A DNA stretch of 46,662 nucleotides from an uncultured Thioclava sp. (GCF_913064665.1 NZ_CAJYBT010000027.1:1-46662); one strand, 5' to 3'; positions 1 to 9,407 are shown, counted from the first letter of the stretch. Notes: generated by a model not told the origin, from the sequence alone. A program made the numbers and translations.

Positions 1-465
1 GGGAGGGGAGGGAGGGCACCCGGCGGCTGGGTAGACTCGGGCGAGGCGGGCACGGGCCGGAGGGGCCGGCTGGCGGCCCCGGCCGGGGGGCGGTGGGCCG
101 ATGGGCTGCGGGCGCGGGACACCGCCGAGGAAGAGGCACGGGTCGAACGCCGCATCCCGCCGTCGCGGGTCGTGTGCCCCTCAAGGGGCAAAGGGGGCCA
201 TCTGACGGGGAAAGGCTTGCACCGCCTGCTCAAGGATATTGCCGTCAGCGCGGGCATCAGCCCTGCCAAGGTCACGCCCCATGTGCTGCGCCACGCTTTC
301 GCGACCCACCTGCTGCAAGGGGGCGCCGACCTGCGCGCGATCCAGATGCTGCTGGGTCATGCCGATCTGTCCACCACCGAGATTTACACCCATGTTCTCG
401 ACGAGCGCCTCAAAGAACTTGTGCTAGAACATCACCCCCTTGCCAAACGTGATCGCAGCGCTTGA
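1..465 (+). CDS. xerD: Tyrosine recombinase XerD, C-terminal part (5' end outside window)
   Basis: This is the C-terminal catalytic part of a Xer site-specific recombinase, which resolves chromosome dimers at dif near division. The H-x-x-R motif ([12 protein letters not shown]), the second histidine (LLGH) and the nucleophilic tyrosine (EIYTH) are all visible. The tail ([14 protein letters not shown]) resembles XerD more than XerC. The frame is open from base 1, so the gene begins upstream. From about base 115 the translation follows the family; before that it is glycine- and arginine-rich and does not, which suggests poor sequence at a contig end. The arginine and lysine of the active site that lie further upstream are not visible. 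XerD rather than XerC is an inference from the tail. Confidence 0.85.
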   Translation, partial: GRGGRAPGGWVDSGEAGTGRRGRLAAPAGGRWADGLRARDTAEEEARVERRIPPSRVVCPSRGKGGHLTGKGLHRLLKDIAVSAGISPAKVTPHVLRHAFATHLLQGGADLRAIQMLLGHADLSTTEIYTHVLDERLKELVLEHHPLAKRDRSA

Positions 466-497
466 ATAGAGCCCCGGTGCACCCCATAACCTGAGCC

Positions 498-1808
498 ATG
501 GAAAATTCACTCGACCTTTATTTCTGGATCACCGCCGGTGCCATCGCGCTGCTACTGGCACTGTCTGCGTTTTTTTCGGGGTCTGAGACCGCGTTGACAG
601 CGGCCAGTCGCGCCAAGCTGAAATCACAAGCCGACCGGGGCGAAAAAGGCGCGCAAGTTGCGCTTGAGGTGACCGAAGATAGCGAACGGCTGATCGGCGC
701 GATCCTGCTGGGCAATAACGTGGTCAATATCCTGTCGGCCTCGTTGGCGACCGCGCTGCTGACAAAGGTGTTCGGGCAATCCGGCATCGTGCTGGCCACA
801 GTGGTGATGACCCTGCTCGTTTTGATATTTTCCGAGGTTTTGCCAAAGACCTACGCAATCACCCTGCCCGAGAAAGTGGCCGCGAAAGTGGCCGCGCCGA
901 TCCGGCTTTTCACCAAACTGCTGTTCCCTGTCGTGGCGGTGGTGCGCATGATCGTGCGCGGCATTCTGTATGCCTTCGGGATGCGCACCGACAAGAACCA
1001 GCATATGTTCTCGGTGCATGAAGAAATCGCGGGCGCCTTGGCGATCGGGCAATCCGAGGGCAAAGTCGACAAAGAGGACCGCGACCGGCTGCTAGGCGCG
1101 CTTGATCTGGGCAATCGCACGGTCGAGGAAATCATGCTGCACCGCTCGGGCATTGAGATGCTCGACATCAACCAAGACCCCGATGCGATCCTAACGGCCG
1201 TGCTGTCCTCGCCCCACACCCGCCTGCCGCTGTATCGCGAAGAGCGCGAAAACGTGGTCGGCGTGATCCATTCCAAGGACTTGCTGCGCGCGGTGGAAAA
1301 AGTCGTGCGCGGGGGGGATGGAACGCTGGAAAGCGTTGCCGATCTGGACCTGTCGAAGGTGATGATGAAGCCCTATTTCATCCCCGAAACCACGCCGCTG
1401 GATGAGCAGATGCAAGAGTTTCTCAAACGGCGCACCCATTTCGCGCTGGTCGTGGATGAATATGGCGATCTGCGCGGCTTGCTCACGCTTGAGGATATTC
1501 TTGAGGAAATCGTGGGTGAAATCACCGACGAATTCGACCCCAAGGCCGATCGTCGCCTCAAACCCACCGATAGTGGCGACTATATCGTCGAGGGGGCAAT
1601 GACGATCCGCGACTTGAACCGCGAAACCGACTGGAGTCTGCCCGATGACGAAGCCAACACCGTCGCTGGCTTGGTGATTCACGAGGCACAAACGATCCCG
1701 ACCGAGGGGCAAGTCTTTGCCTTTCACGGCTTTCGCTTTGAGGTCGCCGCGCGCAAGGATAACCGCCTGACACAGCTGAAAATTCGCCCGCTTTCCAACG
1801 GCAGCTAA
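498..1808 (+). CDS. HlyC/CorC-family CNNM/CBS-domain membrane protein
   Basis: This 436-residue inner-membrane protein belongs to the CNNM/CorC family, associated with Mg2+ (and possibly Co2+) homeostasis. The order of domains is complete. An N-terminal DUF21/CNNM membrane domain (about residues 8-190) has the signature FFSGSETALTAASRAKL and three or four hydrophobic segments. A tandem CBS pair follows (about 205-330, including HFALVVDEYGDLRGLLTLED), which in relatives senses adenine nucleotides. A C-terminal CorC/HlyC domain (about 350-430) ends the protein. It starts 32 bases after the recombinase stop on the same strand, so the two may be cotranscribed. Database labels calling it a hemolysin are historical and should not be read as function. 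The exact substrate cannot be told from sequence. Confidence 0.88.
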   Translation: MENSLDLYFWITAGAIALLLALSAFFSGSETALTAASRAKLKSQADRGEKGAQVALEVTEDSERLIGAILLGNNVVNILSASLATALLTKVFGQSGIVLATVVMTLLVLIFSEVLPKTYAITLPEKVAAKVAAPIRLFTKLLFPVVAVVRMIVRGILYAFGMRTDKNQHMFSVHEEIAGALAIGQSEGKVDKEDRDRLLGALDLGNRTVEEIMLHRSGIEMLDINQDPDAILTAVLSSPHTRLPLYREERENVVGVIHSKDLLRAVEKVVRGGDGTLESVADLDLSKVMMKPYFIPETTPLDEQMQEFLKRRTHFALVVDEYGDLRGLLTLEDILEEIVGEITDEFDPKADRRLKPTDSGDYIVEGAMTIRDLNRETDWSLPDDEANTVAGLVIHEAQTIPTEGQVFAFHGFRFEVAARKDNRLTQLKIRPLSNGS

Positions 1809-1814
1809 CGGCAC

Positions 1815-3074
1815 TCAGGCGGGCGACGCGTCAAGTCTTCCGGCAAAGATCGCGCTGAGTGCGACCATCACGGCGGCGCATCCCAGCACCAGTGGCAGCC
1901 CGCCAATCTGATAAGTGAGGCCCGAAAGCAGCGTGCCAATCAGGCGCCCGGCTGCATTGGCCATATAGTAAAACCCGACATCCATCGTGACCCGCTCGGC
2001 GCGCGAAAAGGCGAGGATCAGGTAGGAATGCAGCGATGAATTGATCGCGAAGATCACGCCAAACACCATCAGCCCCGCAATCAGCGTCAGCGTGAACCAT
2101 GGCGCGGGTTGAGGGGCCAGCGCTGCCGCCACCGTCAGCACAGCGGGCACAAAGAACAGCGCCACCGCCCAATGGCGCGCAGCCCCGATCAGATCGGCCT
2201 CGGGACGCGCGGCGGCGCGCAAGATCCGGGGCGCCGCCGCCTGAACCGCACCGTAAAGGATGATCCAGACCGCCATGAACGTGCCGACAAGGAAAAACGC
2301 CGCGCGATCTCCCGCTGGCGTGCCATCCGAAAGCACGGCGTAAAAATAGATCGGGATGCCCACAACGAACCAGACATCGCGCGCGCCAAACAGAAACACT
2401 CGCGCCGCCGAGAGCCAGTTGACGTTGGCCGACTTCGAGAACACTTCTGAAAATTTCGCGCCTTTGCGACCCGTCGGCAGCCCCGCAGGCATCAAGGATA
2501 TGATCGCAATCAACACAAGTGCCAGCGCGCCCGCCATGCTTAGCACAGCACCGTCAAACCCCAGCCACGCCAGCAAACCCGCCCCCAGCAAGAACCCCAC
2601 GCCTTTGACCGCGTTCTTTGACCCCGTGAGCACCGCAACCCAGCGAAACAACCCGCCATTTTCGCGCGGCGCCAGCAGCTTGACCGCAGATTTCGAGGAC
2701 ATTTTCGCAAGATCCTTGGCCACACCGCTCAGGCCTTGAACCGCCATCACATAGGCGACGGACAGCCCGATAGCCCAACTCGGATCAAGCTGCGCCAACG
2801 CAAGCAGCGCAACCACCTGCAACGCCAACCCGGCATACAGCGTCACGCTGAGCCCAAAGCGGGCCGCGATCCAACCCGCTGACAGGTTGGTGACCATGCC
2901 CGCCACTTCATAAAGGACGAACAAATAAGCCAACTGCACCGGCGAAAACCCCAGCGTATGAAAGTGCAGCAACACCAACATGCGTAGCGCGCCATCACTT
3001 AACATAAAGGCCCAATAGGCGGCCGTCACGGCAATATACGCCGCCAAACCCGCGCGCTGAGGGGCCTGTGTCAC
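1815..3074 (-). CDS. arsJ: ArsJ organoarsenical efflux permease (MFS)
   Basis: This 419-residue major-facilitator protein has about 11-12 hydrophobic segments. The N-terminus ([20 protein letters not shown], then [16 protein letters not shown]) matches my knowledge of ArsJ. ArsJ exports 1-arseno-3-phosphoglycerate, the unstable product made when GAPDH uses arsenate instead of phosphate, so the pair removes arsenate without reducing it. Context agrees: it follows a GAPDH gene on the minus strand with a 4-base ATGA overlap, behind an ArsR-ArsC fusion. It is therefore the last gene of a three-gene translationally coupled operon. Its stop lies six bases from the convergent CorC-type gene, with no clear terminator between them. 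Confidence 0.9.
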   Translation of the reverse strand: MTQAPQRAGLAAYIAVTAAYWAFMLSDGALRMLVLLHFHTLGFSPVQLAYLFVLYEVAGMVTNLSAGWIAARFGLSVTLYAGLALQVVALLALAQLDPSWAIGLSVAYVMAVQGLSGVAKDLAKMSSKSAVKLLAPRENGGLFRWVAVLTGSKNAVKGVGFLLGAGLLAWLGFDGAVLSMAGALALVLIAIISLMPAGLPTGRKGAKFSEVFSKSANVNWLSAARVFLFGARDVWFVVGIPIYFYAVLSDGTPAGDRAAFFLVGTFMAVWIILYGAVQAAAPRILRAAARPEADLIGAARHWAVALFFVPAVLTVAAALAPQPAPWFTLTLIAGLMVFGVIFAINSSLHSYLILAFSRAERVTMDVGFYYMANAAGRLIGTLLSGLTYQIGGLPLVLGCAAVMVALSAIFAGRLDASPA

Positions 3075-4069
3075 AGCGAGCCCCCGACCATCATCGCCAC
3101 ATCGACAAGCCGATGCGCATAGCCCATCTCATTATCATACCACGCAAATATCTTTACCTGCGTACCATCCACGACCATCGTTGAGGGTGCATCGATGATC
3201 GCCGAGCGAGTGTCATTGGTGTAATCAGCCGAGACCAGCGGGCGGGTCTCATAGCCCAAGATGCCCTGCAGCGGACCTTCGGATGCCGCCTTGAGCAGCG
3301 CGTTGACCTCATCGACGGTGGTCTCGCGCTCGACCTCGAAGACGCAATCGGTCAGCGAGGCGTTCAACAGAGGCACCCGCACCGCATGCCCGTTCAAACG
3401 GCCCGTCAGTTCAGGGTAGATCAGCGTGATCGCGCTGGCCGAGCCCGTCGTCGTCGGGATCAGCGAATTGAGCGCCGAACGCGCGCGGCGCAAATCCTTG
3501 GCGGGGCGGTCCACAATCGTTTGCGTGTTGGTTACGTCATGGATCGTCGTGATGACACCATGCCTGATCCCAAGGTTTTCCTGCATCACCTTGACCACCG
3601 GGGCAAGGCAATTGGTCGTACAACTGGCCGCCGTGACAATCCGGTGACGCGCCGCATCGTAGGTCGCATGGTTCACACCGAAAACGATATTCGCCGCCCC
3701 GCCATCCTTGACCGGAGCTGAAACCACGACCTTCTTCACACCCGCCTCGAAATAGGGCGCTAAGGCGGCCTCGGATTTGAATACACCGGTGCAATCGATC
3801 ACCACATCGACACCCGCAAGCGGCAAATCCTCGATCCGCTTGGTGCCGATGAATGGCAGCCGCGTGCCGTCGATCGTGACGCTATCCGCATCATGAGAAA
3901 ACGCCCCCTCCCAACGGCCATGCACGCTGTCAAATTGCGCCAGATGCGCGTGCATTTCCGGGTCGCCAACTGCGTCATTGATCCACGCGATCTTGGCACC
4001 GCGCGCCAACAGCGGTTTCAACGCTAGTTTGCCAATCCGCCCGAGCCCGTTCAAAGCATAAGTGGTCAT
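3071..4069 (-). CDS. gapdh: ArsJ-associated glyceraldehyde-3-phosphate dehydrogenase
   Basis: This 332-residue GAPDH has the N-terminal NAD-binding motif NGLGRIGK (residues 7-14), the catalytic cysteine C150 in ASCTTNC and the partner histidine H177. The C-terminal [11 protein letters not shown] segment is intact, so an active enzyme is expected. In ars clusters this type of GAPDH accepts arsenate and forms 1-arseno-3-phosphoglycerate, which ArsJ extrudes. It overlaps the upstream ArsR-ArsC gene and the downstream arsJ by 4 bases each (ATGA), so the three proteins are probably translated in a coupled way. A housekeeping glycolytic copy would be expected elsewhere. Assignment to arsenate detoxification rests on the operon, not on a residue difference I can point to. 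Confidence 0.9.
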   Translation of the reverse strand: MTTYALNGLGRIGKLALKPLLARGAKIAWINDAVGDPEMHAHLAQFDSVHGRWEGAFSHDADSVTIDGTRLPFIGTKRIEDLPLAGVDVVIDCTGVFKSEAALAPYFEAGVKKVVVSAPVKDGGAANIVFGVNHATYDAARHRIVTAASCTTNCLAPVVKVMQENLGIRHGVITTIHDVTNTQTIVDRPAKDLRRARSALNSLIPTTTGSASAITLIYPELTGRLNGHAVRVPLLNASLTDCVFEVERETTVDEVNALLKAASEGPLQGILGYETRPLVSADYTNDTRSAIIDAPSTMVVDGTQVKIFAWYDNEMGYAHRLVDVAMMVGGSL

Positions 4070-4908
4070 TGTTTAGGTTCCTGTGTTTGGCGTGCGATGT
4101 CGTCGATCGCAGATTGCAAGGCGATCCGCTCTAGCGAGGCGATTGGCAGCGCGGTAAACGCCTCGATCCGGCGTTTGAGCCCCCCGTAAGCCTGTTGAAA
4201 CGCAATCGCCTTTTCTGCCTGCGTGCCTTGCACCTTGACCGGGTCGGGGACGCCCCAATGCCCGCTGATCGGCTGGCCTTTCCAGGCCGGGCATTCTTCA
4301 TTCGCGGCGTTGTCACAAACGGTAAAGACGAAGTCGAAATTGGGCGCGTCGCCCTGCGAAAACTCGGCGATATTTTTTGCGCGCAAAGGCGCAATATCGT
4401 GCCCCTTCATCTTGAGCAGATCAAGCGCGAAGGGGTTGAGTTGCGATGACGCCTGCGTGCCTGCCGAATAGGCGTTGAAACGATCACCCGCCTGTTTTCG
4501 CAACAGAGATTCCGCAAAAATCGAACGCGCCGAATTGCCGGTGCAGATGAATAGCACGTTGTATTTGCGCCCCGAATCGAGAGGCGCGCGCACCTCTTCA
4601 CGTGATGCTGGCGCGCAAATTTCGGGGCGACCACGGCAGCAATCAAAGAGCAGATAGTCGAAAACCTGACGCACGGACTCCATATCGATTTGGTAAAGAC
4701 GCTGCGTGCCAGCACGCTCTTGACTGACCAAGCCAACCTGCAAAAGGGACGCAAGATAAGCCGAAAGCGTGCTTGCCTTCAGGCCCAGCGCCAGTGCGAT
4801 TTCCCCTGCTGGCAGGCGGTCGGGATAACGACGCATCAACAAGCGAAACAAAGCCAGACGATGGGGATGTCCGAGGGTCGTGAGCTGATCTGAGATTTGT
4901 TTTTCCAT
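4066..4908 (-). CDS. ArsR-ArsC fusion: arsenite-responsive repressor joined to arsenate reductase
   Basis: This 280-residue protein has two domains. Residues 1 to about 98 form an ArsR-type winged helix ([13 protein letters not shown], then [23 protein letters not shown]). It carries C90, C91 and C97 in the order CC-x5-C, the As(III)-binding pattern known from Acidithiobacillus-type ArsR. Residues about 115-260 form a low-molecular-weight-phosphatase-type ArsC with P-loop C122-TGNSA-R128, resolving cysteines C198 and C205, and D222 in the PDP motif. This is the thioredoxin-coupled arsenate reductase arrangement. Reducing arsenate yields the arsenite that would release the repressor, so one polypeptide makes and senses the inducer (inference). 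No arsenite pump gene (arsB or acr3) is in the window. A perfect inverted repeat covers the start codon. Confidence 0.92.
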   Translation of the reverse strand: MEKQISDQLTTLGHPHRLALFRLLMRRYPDRLPAGEIALALGLKASTLSAYLASLLQVGLVSQERAGTQRLYQIDMESVRQVFDYLLFDCCRGRPEICAPASREEVRAPLDSGRKYNVLFICTGNSARSIFAESLLRKQAGDRFNAYSAGTQASSQLNPFALDLLKMKGHDIAPLRAKNIAEFSQGDAPNFDFVFTVCDNAANEECPAWKGQPISGHWGVPDPVKVQGTQAEKAIAFQQAYGGLKRRIEAFTALPIASLERIALQSAIDDIARQTQEPKQ

Positions 4909-4933
4909 ATTTCATGAATATAGGAAATATGGA
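4904..4933. promoter_or_regulatory. Probable ArsR operator overlapping the start of the ArsR-ArsC gene
   Basis: A perfect 10-bp inverted repeat (TCCATATTTC and GAAATATGGA) is separated by 10 bases. It spans the ATG of the fusion gene at 4906-4908. On the minus strand a TATATT hexamer in the spacer lies 8 bases before the ATG, so transcription could begin at or within two bases of the start codon. No Shine-Dalgarno sequence is present, which fits a leaderless mRNA. Binding by the ArsR domain is inferred from position and AT-rich dyad symmetry. The -35 region is weak. Confidence 0.7.
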
Positions 4934-5172
4934 CGTTCAGCCAGTGAAATTTGTGTAACATCCCCACGACAGGCCCCTACGCGCCGCAATCATGATTTGG
5001 TGCTGTCACCGGGACCGTACAGGCACTTGGAACCCGACGAGTTGGTTCATTTTGTAGGAAAATAATGGCCGAAATCGTGATGGCGGAAGACCTTCATTAA
5101 GATTTTTCACGCACTCTTGGCGAACACAAACATGCAGAGTTGCACCGCTTCTTGTCTTGGGACTGATCACAA

Positions 5173-6897
5173 ATGACCAAAGATAAATCGTCACGCGAAA
5201 TGATGGTTCCCCTTTGGGAATCGGCGTGGGCGCTGGTCGGGGTGGCGGTGTTTAGTGCAACGATCAACGTCTTGATGCTCACGGGCCCGCTGTTCATGCT
5301 GCAGGTCTATGATCGCGTGCTTGGCAGCCGGTCGACAAGCACGCTGATCGTGCTGTTTGGCATGGTGGCTTTCGTCTTTACAACGATGGGAATCCTTGAT
5401 TTTTCGCGTGGTCGGGTGCTGGCGCGGATCGGCGCGAAATTGCACGCGCGCCTTGACGAGCGGGTATGTCGCGCCGTTTTGCGCCAGGCCGAGCATCCGG
5501 CCGCGCGCGCTCGACCCAGCTCTGCGCAAAGAGACCTTGCACAAATTCAGGGTATGTTTGCGGCCCCGGCCTTTGGCACGATTTTCGATCTGCCCTGGAC
5601 CCCCCTATTCTTGGGCGTGTTGTTTCTCTTTCACCCACTGATGGGGTGGTTTGCGGTCGCAGGAACGATCCTGATTCTGCTGTTGGCAGTGGCCAACCAG
5701 GTCCTCACAAAACAAAGCCAGCTTGCAGCCCTGCGCGCCCTGGATGAGGCCGAGATGCGCAGCGCCGCGATGCGAAATGAAATTGAAACCGTCCTAAGTC
5801 TGGGCATGCGCGCCAGCCTGATGCGTCGCAGAAACACCGCAAGCGACAAGGCCTTGAAAGCGCGCATTCGTGCCTCTGATTTGGGTGGCGGAATCACAGC
5901 GACGACCAAGTCTTTACGTATCTTGTTGCAATCGGCAATGTTGGCCTTGGGGGCGTGGCTGGTCTTGCAAAACGCCTTGTCGGCAGGCGCAATGATCGCC
6001 GGGTCGGTTCTGCTTGGACGCGCGTTAGGCCCGGTTGAGCAAACGGTCGCGCAATGGCCACAGATTCAACGCGCGTGGAGCGCGCGCAAGTCCTTGTCGT
6101 CGCTGCTCGCAGCTCTGCCCGACCCCGACAAGCCGATGGATTTACCTGCACCCAAAGCCCGTTTGGTGGTGAAAAACCTTGCCATTGCGCCCCCAGGAGG
6201 GCGCGCCCCGACATTGCAAGGCCTTCAGTTTGCGGCAAAGGCTGGAGATACTATCGCTGTGATTGGTCCCTCTGCATCGGGGAAATCAACCCTTGCCCGT
6301 GCCCTTGTTGGCTTGTGGCCCCCCGCGCAGGGCGAAATCCGACTGGATGGCGCAAAGCTTGACCAATACGACCCGGATCTGCTGGGACGATTGTTGGGGT
6401 ATCTCCCCCAAGACATCGTGCTTTTTGATGGAACGGTCGCAGAGAATATCGCACGCTTCGCGCGGGACACCAATCCCCGAGCCGTCGTAGCTGCAGCGCA
6501 AGCCGCAGCGGCCCACGACCTGATTCTAAGCCTGCCCCATGGCTATAACACCCTTGTCACGGATGGCGGCAAGGAACTCTCGGGCGGGCAACGCCAACGC
6601 ATTGGGCTGGCGCGCGCATTTTACGGAAATCCGATCATGTTGGTATTGGACGAACCCAACTCTGCGCTCGACGATGAAGGTATTCGCGCCCTCAACCAAG
6701 CCATCGCAACAGCGCGCCGTGGAGGGAAGATCACCTTCGTCATGTCCCATCGCCGCTCTGCATTGGCGCATTGCAATCTGGTTCTGATGATCGACGCTGG
6801 CCATGTGCGTGCCTTTGGGCCGCGTGATGAGGTGCTTGTTCAAATGATGAACGCCGCGCCCGATGCCATGCAGCCAAGAAAGAGGGCGCAAGCATGA
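5173..6897 (+). CDS. Type I secretion system ABC transporter (permease-ATPase, PrtD/PrsD type)
   Basis: This 574-residue fused membrane/ATPase protein is the inner-membrane motor of a type I secretion system. The membrane domain (about residues 20-300) has several hydrophobic helices and contains FDLPWTPLFLGVLFLFHP, typical of the PrtD/AprD group. The ATPase domain (about 330-555) has Walker A GPSASGKST (365-373), Q-loop Q413, signature LSGGQ (469-473), Walker B with D493-E494 and switch histidine H526. There is no N-terminal C39 peptidase or inactive C39-like domain, so substrates should carry an uncleaved C-terminal signal. It overlaps the HlyD adaptor gene by ATGA. No RTX-type substrate or TolC gene is in the window, so the cargo is unknown. 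Confidence 0.9.
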   Translation: MTKDKSSREMMVPLWESAWALVGVAVFSATINVLMLTGPLFMLQVYDRVLGSRSTSTLIVLFGMVAFVFTTMGILDFSRGRVLARIGAKLHARLDERVCRAVLRQAEHPAARARPSSAQRDLAQIQGMFAAPAFGTIFDLPWTPLFLGVLFLFHPLMGWFAVAGTILILLLAVANQVLTKQSQLAALRALDEAEMRSAAMRNEIETVLSLGMRASLMRRRNTASDKALKARIRASDLGGGITATTKSLRILLQSAMLALGAWLVLQNALSAGAMIAGSVLLGRALGPVEQTVAQWPQIQRAWSARKSLSSLLAALPDPDKPMDLPAPKARLVVKNLAIAPPGGRAPTLQGLQFAAKAGDTIAVIGPSASGKSTLARALVGLWPPAQGEIRLDGAKLDQYDPDLLGRLLGYLPQDIVLFDGTVAENIARFARDTNPRAVVAAAQAAAAHDLILSLPHGYNTLVTDGGKELSGGQRQRIGLARAFYGNPIMLVLDEPNSALDDEGIRALNQAIATARRGGKITFVMSHRRSALAHCNLVLMIDAGHVRAFGPRDEVLVQMMNAAPDAMQPRKRAQA

Positions 6898-8189
6898 CGC
6901 GCGACTGGTCGCCGGCCAAATTTCTCATACTTGGAATACTGACCTGGGCGATCGGACTTGGCGGCTCGCTTTGGTGGGCGATCGTCACCGATATTAACGG
7001 CGCGGTAGTCACAACAGGGCGTATCGCATTCAAGGCGCATACGCAGATCCTGCAGCATCCTGATGGCGGTCTGGTCGCTGAAATCCACGTGCAGAACGGC
7101 GATCACGTTGAGCAAGGCACCCCCTTGATTCGCCTTGATGGCACCGACCTAGAGGCCCAGCGCGCCTTACTGCGCAATGACCTTTACAATACGCTCGCAC
7201 AGATTGATATGCGGCGTGCGGCAACGAACGACCAATCGACGCTACTCTATCAACCAGAATTGCTGAAAGTCGCGGATAAGACCCCCATGGTTTCACGCCT
7301 GCTCAGGGCGGAAAACCACCAAGTGGCTGCACGACGCAAGACTTTCGAACAGACACGCGCACAGTGGCGCGAACGCAAGAAGCAGACCGAAGCCCTGATT
7401 GAGGGCTACACTCATCAGCTTGAAGCGCGCAATCGCCAACTCGCACTTATTTCGCAAGAGCTTAGCGATCAGGTTTCACTTTATGAACGTGGGCTGACGC
7501 AAGCCTCACATGTTTTGGCCCTGCGCCGTGAGATCGCCAACCTCGAAGGCGGGATTGGTGAAATTGAGGCAGCCATTGCCAAAGCCCATAGTCAGATCGC
7601 AGAATATGAGATTGAACGCCTGCATGACGAGGCCGTGCGCCATCAAGAGATTGAAGAAGAAATCCGCGTCTTTGAACAGGACGCAATTCAGTTGCGCGAG
7701 AAGCTGCGTCTGATCAGGATCAAGTTGGGTCGTCTGGTGATACGCGCACCAATGACAGGCCGGGTATTATCGCTGAATGTTCACACAATTGGCGGCGTCG
7801 TTGCCCCCGGGCGCGATGTGATTTCAATCGTACCGCAAGGGCAGCAGCTTCACTTCGAGGTCAAAATTGATCCGCGTCAGATTGACCGGATACGACCCGG
7901 ATTAACCGCAGCGATCACGTTTCCAAATTTCAACACCCGAACGACGCCTCACTTTACTGCTACCGTGCGCGCCATCTCTGCGGATACGATTTTCGATGAG
8001 CAAACCGGTGCACATTTTTACACTGCAGTGCTGACCCTTTCGCGGGAAAGCAACGCGGCGCTTCAACCGCTAGGTGCGAAACCCGGCATGCCATTCGAGG
8101 CGTTCATTGCGACGCGATCACGCAGCCTCGCCTCAATCCTGATCAAACCGTTTACCGACTATTTTTTCCGCGCGATGCGTGATGACTGA
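6894..8189 (+). CDS. HlyD-family type I secretion membrane-fusion protein
   Basis: This 431-residue periplasmic adaptor couples the inner-membrane ABC exporter to an outer-membrane channel. One transmembrane helix lies near residues 10-31. A split biotinyl-lipoyl-like domain follows (HPDGGLVAEIHVQNGDHVEQGTPL near 60 and LVIRAPMTGRVLSLNVHTIGGVV near 285). Between them is a long coiled coil (about 95-270) rich in Glu, Gln, Arg and Ala. The length fits PrtE/PrsE proteins. Its ATG overlaps the stop of the ABC gene (ATGA), so the two subunits are probably made in a fixed ratio. The next gene starts about 105 bases downstream on the same strand and encodes a Wza-like lipoprotein instead of TolC. 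Confidence 0.9.
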   Translation: MTRDWSPAKFLILGILTWAIGLGGSLWWAIVTDINGAVVTTGRIAFKAHTQILQHPDGGLVAEIHVQNGDHVEQGTPLIRLDGTDLEAQRALLRNDLYNTLAQIDMRRAATNDQSTLLYQPELLKVADKTPMVSRLLRAENHQVAARRKTFEQTRAQWRERKKQTEALIEGYTHQLEARNRQLALISQELSDQVSLYERGLTQASHVLALRREIANLEGGIGEIEAAIAKAHSQIAEYEIERLHDEAVRHQEIEEEIRVFEQDAIQLREKLRLIRIKLGRLVIRAPMTGRVLSLNVHTIGGVVAPGRDVISIVPQGQQLHFEVKIDPRQIDRIRPGLTAAITFPNFNTRTTPHFTATVRAISADTIFDEQTGAHFYTAVLTLSRESNAALQPLGAKPGMPFEAFIATRSRSLASILIKPFTDYFFRAMRDD

Positions 8190-8294
8190 AACCGGAACAG
8201 GCGGATCGCTGAGAAAAGCTTTTTCTATGTGCCTTGCGGGGAAAAATCGCTAAGAAGTCTACGCGGTCGAAAGACCCCGGGGGAGTCACAGAAT

Positions 8295-9407
8295 TTGCGC
8301 CAAAAATTTCTTCAAGCCGTTTTCGCCCTATTTTGCGCCGCCGCGCTTGGCGCGTGCTCCCTGCCACGCGGCATCGGAATGACCAACGAGATCATTGGGC
8401 ATGATCAAAACGAAAAAGCCGACGCCCCCTTTGAAGTTGTTCGGGTCGAGCGTGACAATGTCAAAGCACTCGGTTCGTGGCCCGCCACGGGATGGTCTGG
8501 AAAATATCATTGGCTTGCTGCCAGCCGCGGCTCCAATGCTCCGCTCATCAGCACCGGAGATCGGGTGAACCTACAAATTTGGGACAATAGCGAGAACTCG
8601 CTACTCACCGATCAGGCGCAAAAAGTTGCGTCCATCAGACAAGCAAGCGTCGCTCCCGATGGCACGATCTTTGTCCCCTATGCCGGCGATATTTTCATCC
8701 GCGGCATGTCCCCCAGCTCGGCCCGCCGCAAAGTTGAAGCGGCCCTGCAGCCCTTCATCGCCTCGGCTCAGGTCCAGCTCACCTATGAGCCTGGTCAGGA
8801 AAGCTCTGTCGATCTTGTCTCTGGCGTTTCGAAACCTGGTAGCTATCCGCTGCTTGATCGCAACAGCACGATCTTGTCGATTATCGCGCAGGGCGGGGGC
8901 GTTTCACCGGGGCTGCAAAACCCGCTCGTTCGTTTGATGCGCAACGGAAAAACTTATGAAATTCGCGCCGACAAATTGTTCTCGGATGCGTCTTACAACA
9001 CGGTCGTGCGCGGCGGCGATAAGGTGGTCGTGCAGGAAGATCAGCGCTATTTCACCGCCTTTGGCGCGAGCGGCACGGAAAACCTGATCCATTTCAAACA
9101 GGAAAAGATCACCGCACTTGAGGCGATGTCACTGATCGGCGGGCTCGACGATACGCGCGCCAATCCCAAAGGTGTTCTGGTCTTGCGCGAATATGACGCC
9201 AAGCAGGTGCGCACCGATGGAAGCGGTCCGTCACAGCGCGACGTTGCCTTTGTCTTTGATGTGACCAGTGGCGAGGGGCTGTTTGCCGCACGGAAATTCC
9301 AGATCAACCCGGAAGACACCGTGATCGTGACGGAATCACCGGTGGTGAGTGTGCGCACGGTCTTTGGCCTGCTCAATACGTTGTTGGTGACGGGAAACCG
9401 TCTCTAG
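8295..9407 (+). CDS. Wza-like polysaccharide export outer-membrane lipoprotein (TTG start)
   Basis: This 370-residue protein of the polysaccharide-export family forms outer-membrane channels for capsule or exopolysaccharide. I chose a TTG start at 8295. It has GGGGGAG at 8279-8285, nine bases upstream, and gives a clean lipoprotein signal ending in the lipobox L18-G19-A20-C21. A longer reading from an ATG at 8229 adds 22 polar residues before the signal and is less likely. The Poly_export region (about 80-165: INLQIWDNSE, then VAPDGTIFVPYAGDIFIRGMSPSSARR) is followed by SLBB-type segments (DLVSGVSKPGSYPLLDR and later). Position behind an ABC/HlyD pair suggests a joint role in export of, or secretion linked to, surface polysaccharide. 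No glycosyltransferases or Wzc-like kinase are adjacent. Confidence 0.82.
   Translation: MRQKFLQAVFALFCAAALGACSLPRGIGMTNEIIGHDQNEKADAPFEVVRVERDNVKALGSWPATGWSGKYHWLAASRGSNAPLISTGDRVNLQIWDNSENSLLTDQAQKVASIRQASVAPDGTIFVPYAGDIFIRGMSPSSARRKVEAALQPFIASAQVQLTYEPGQESSVDLVSGVSKPGSYPLLDRNSTILSIIAQGGGVSPGLQNPLVRLMRNGKTYEIRADKLFSDASYNTVVRGGDKVVVQEDQRYFTAFGASGTENLIHFKQEKITALEAMSLIGGLDDTRANPKGVLVLREYDAKQVRTDGSGPSQRDVAFVFDVTSGEGLFAARKFQINPEDTVIVTESPVVSVRTVFGLLNTLLVTGNRL

Noticed and set aside
93-452. A 119-codon frame overlapping the recombinase
   Set aside because: The other frame carries the Xer catalytic motifs; this one is Arg/Pro-rich noise.
5160-5171. A TGATCACAA sequence just before the secretion ABC gene
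   Set aside because: It matches only part of the TCA operator palindrome and has no second core 21 bp away.
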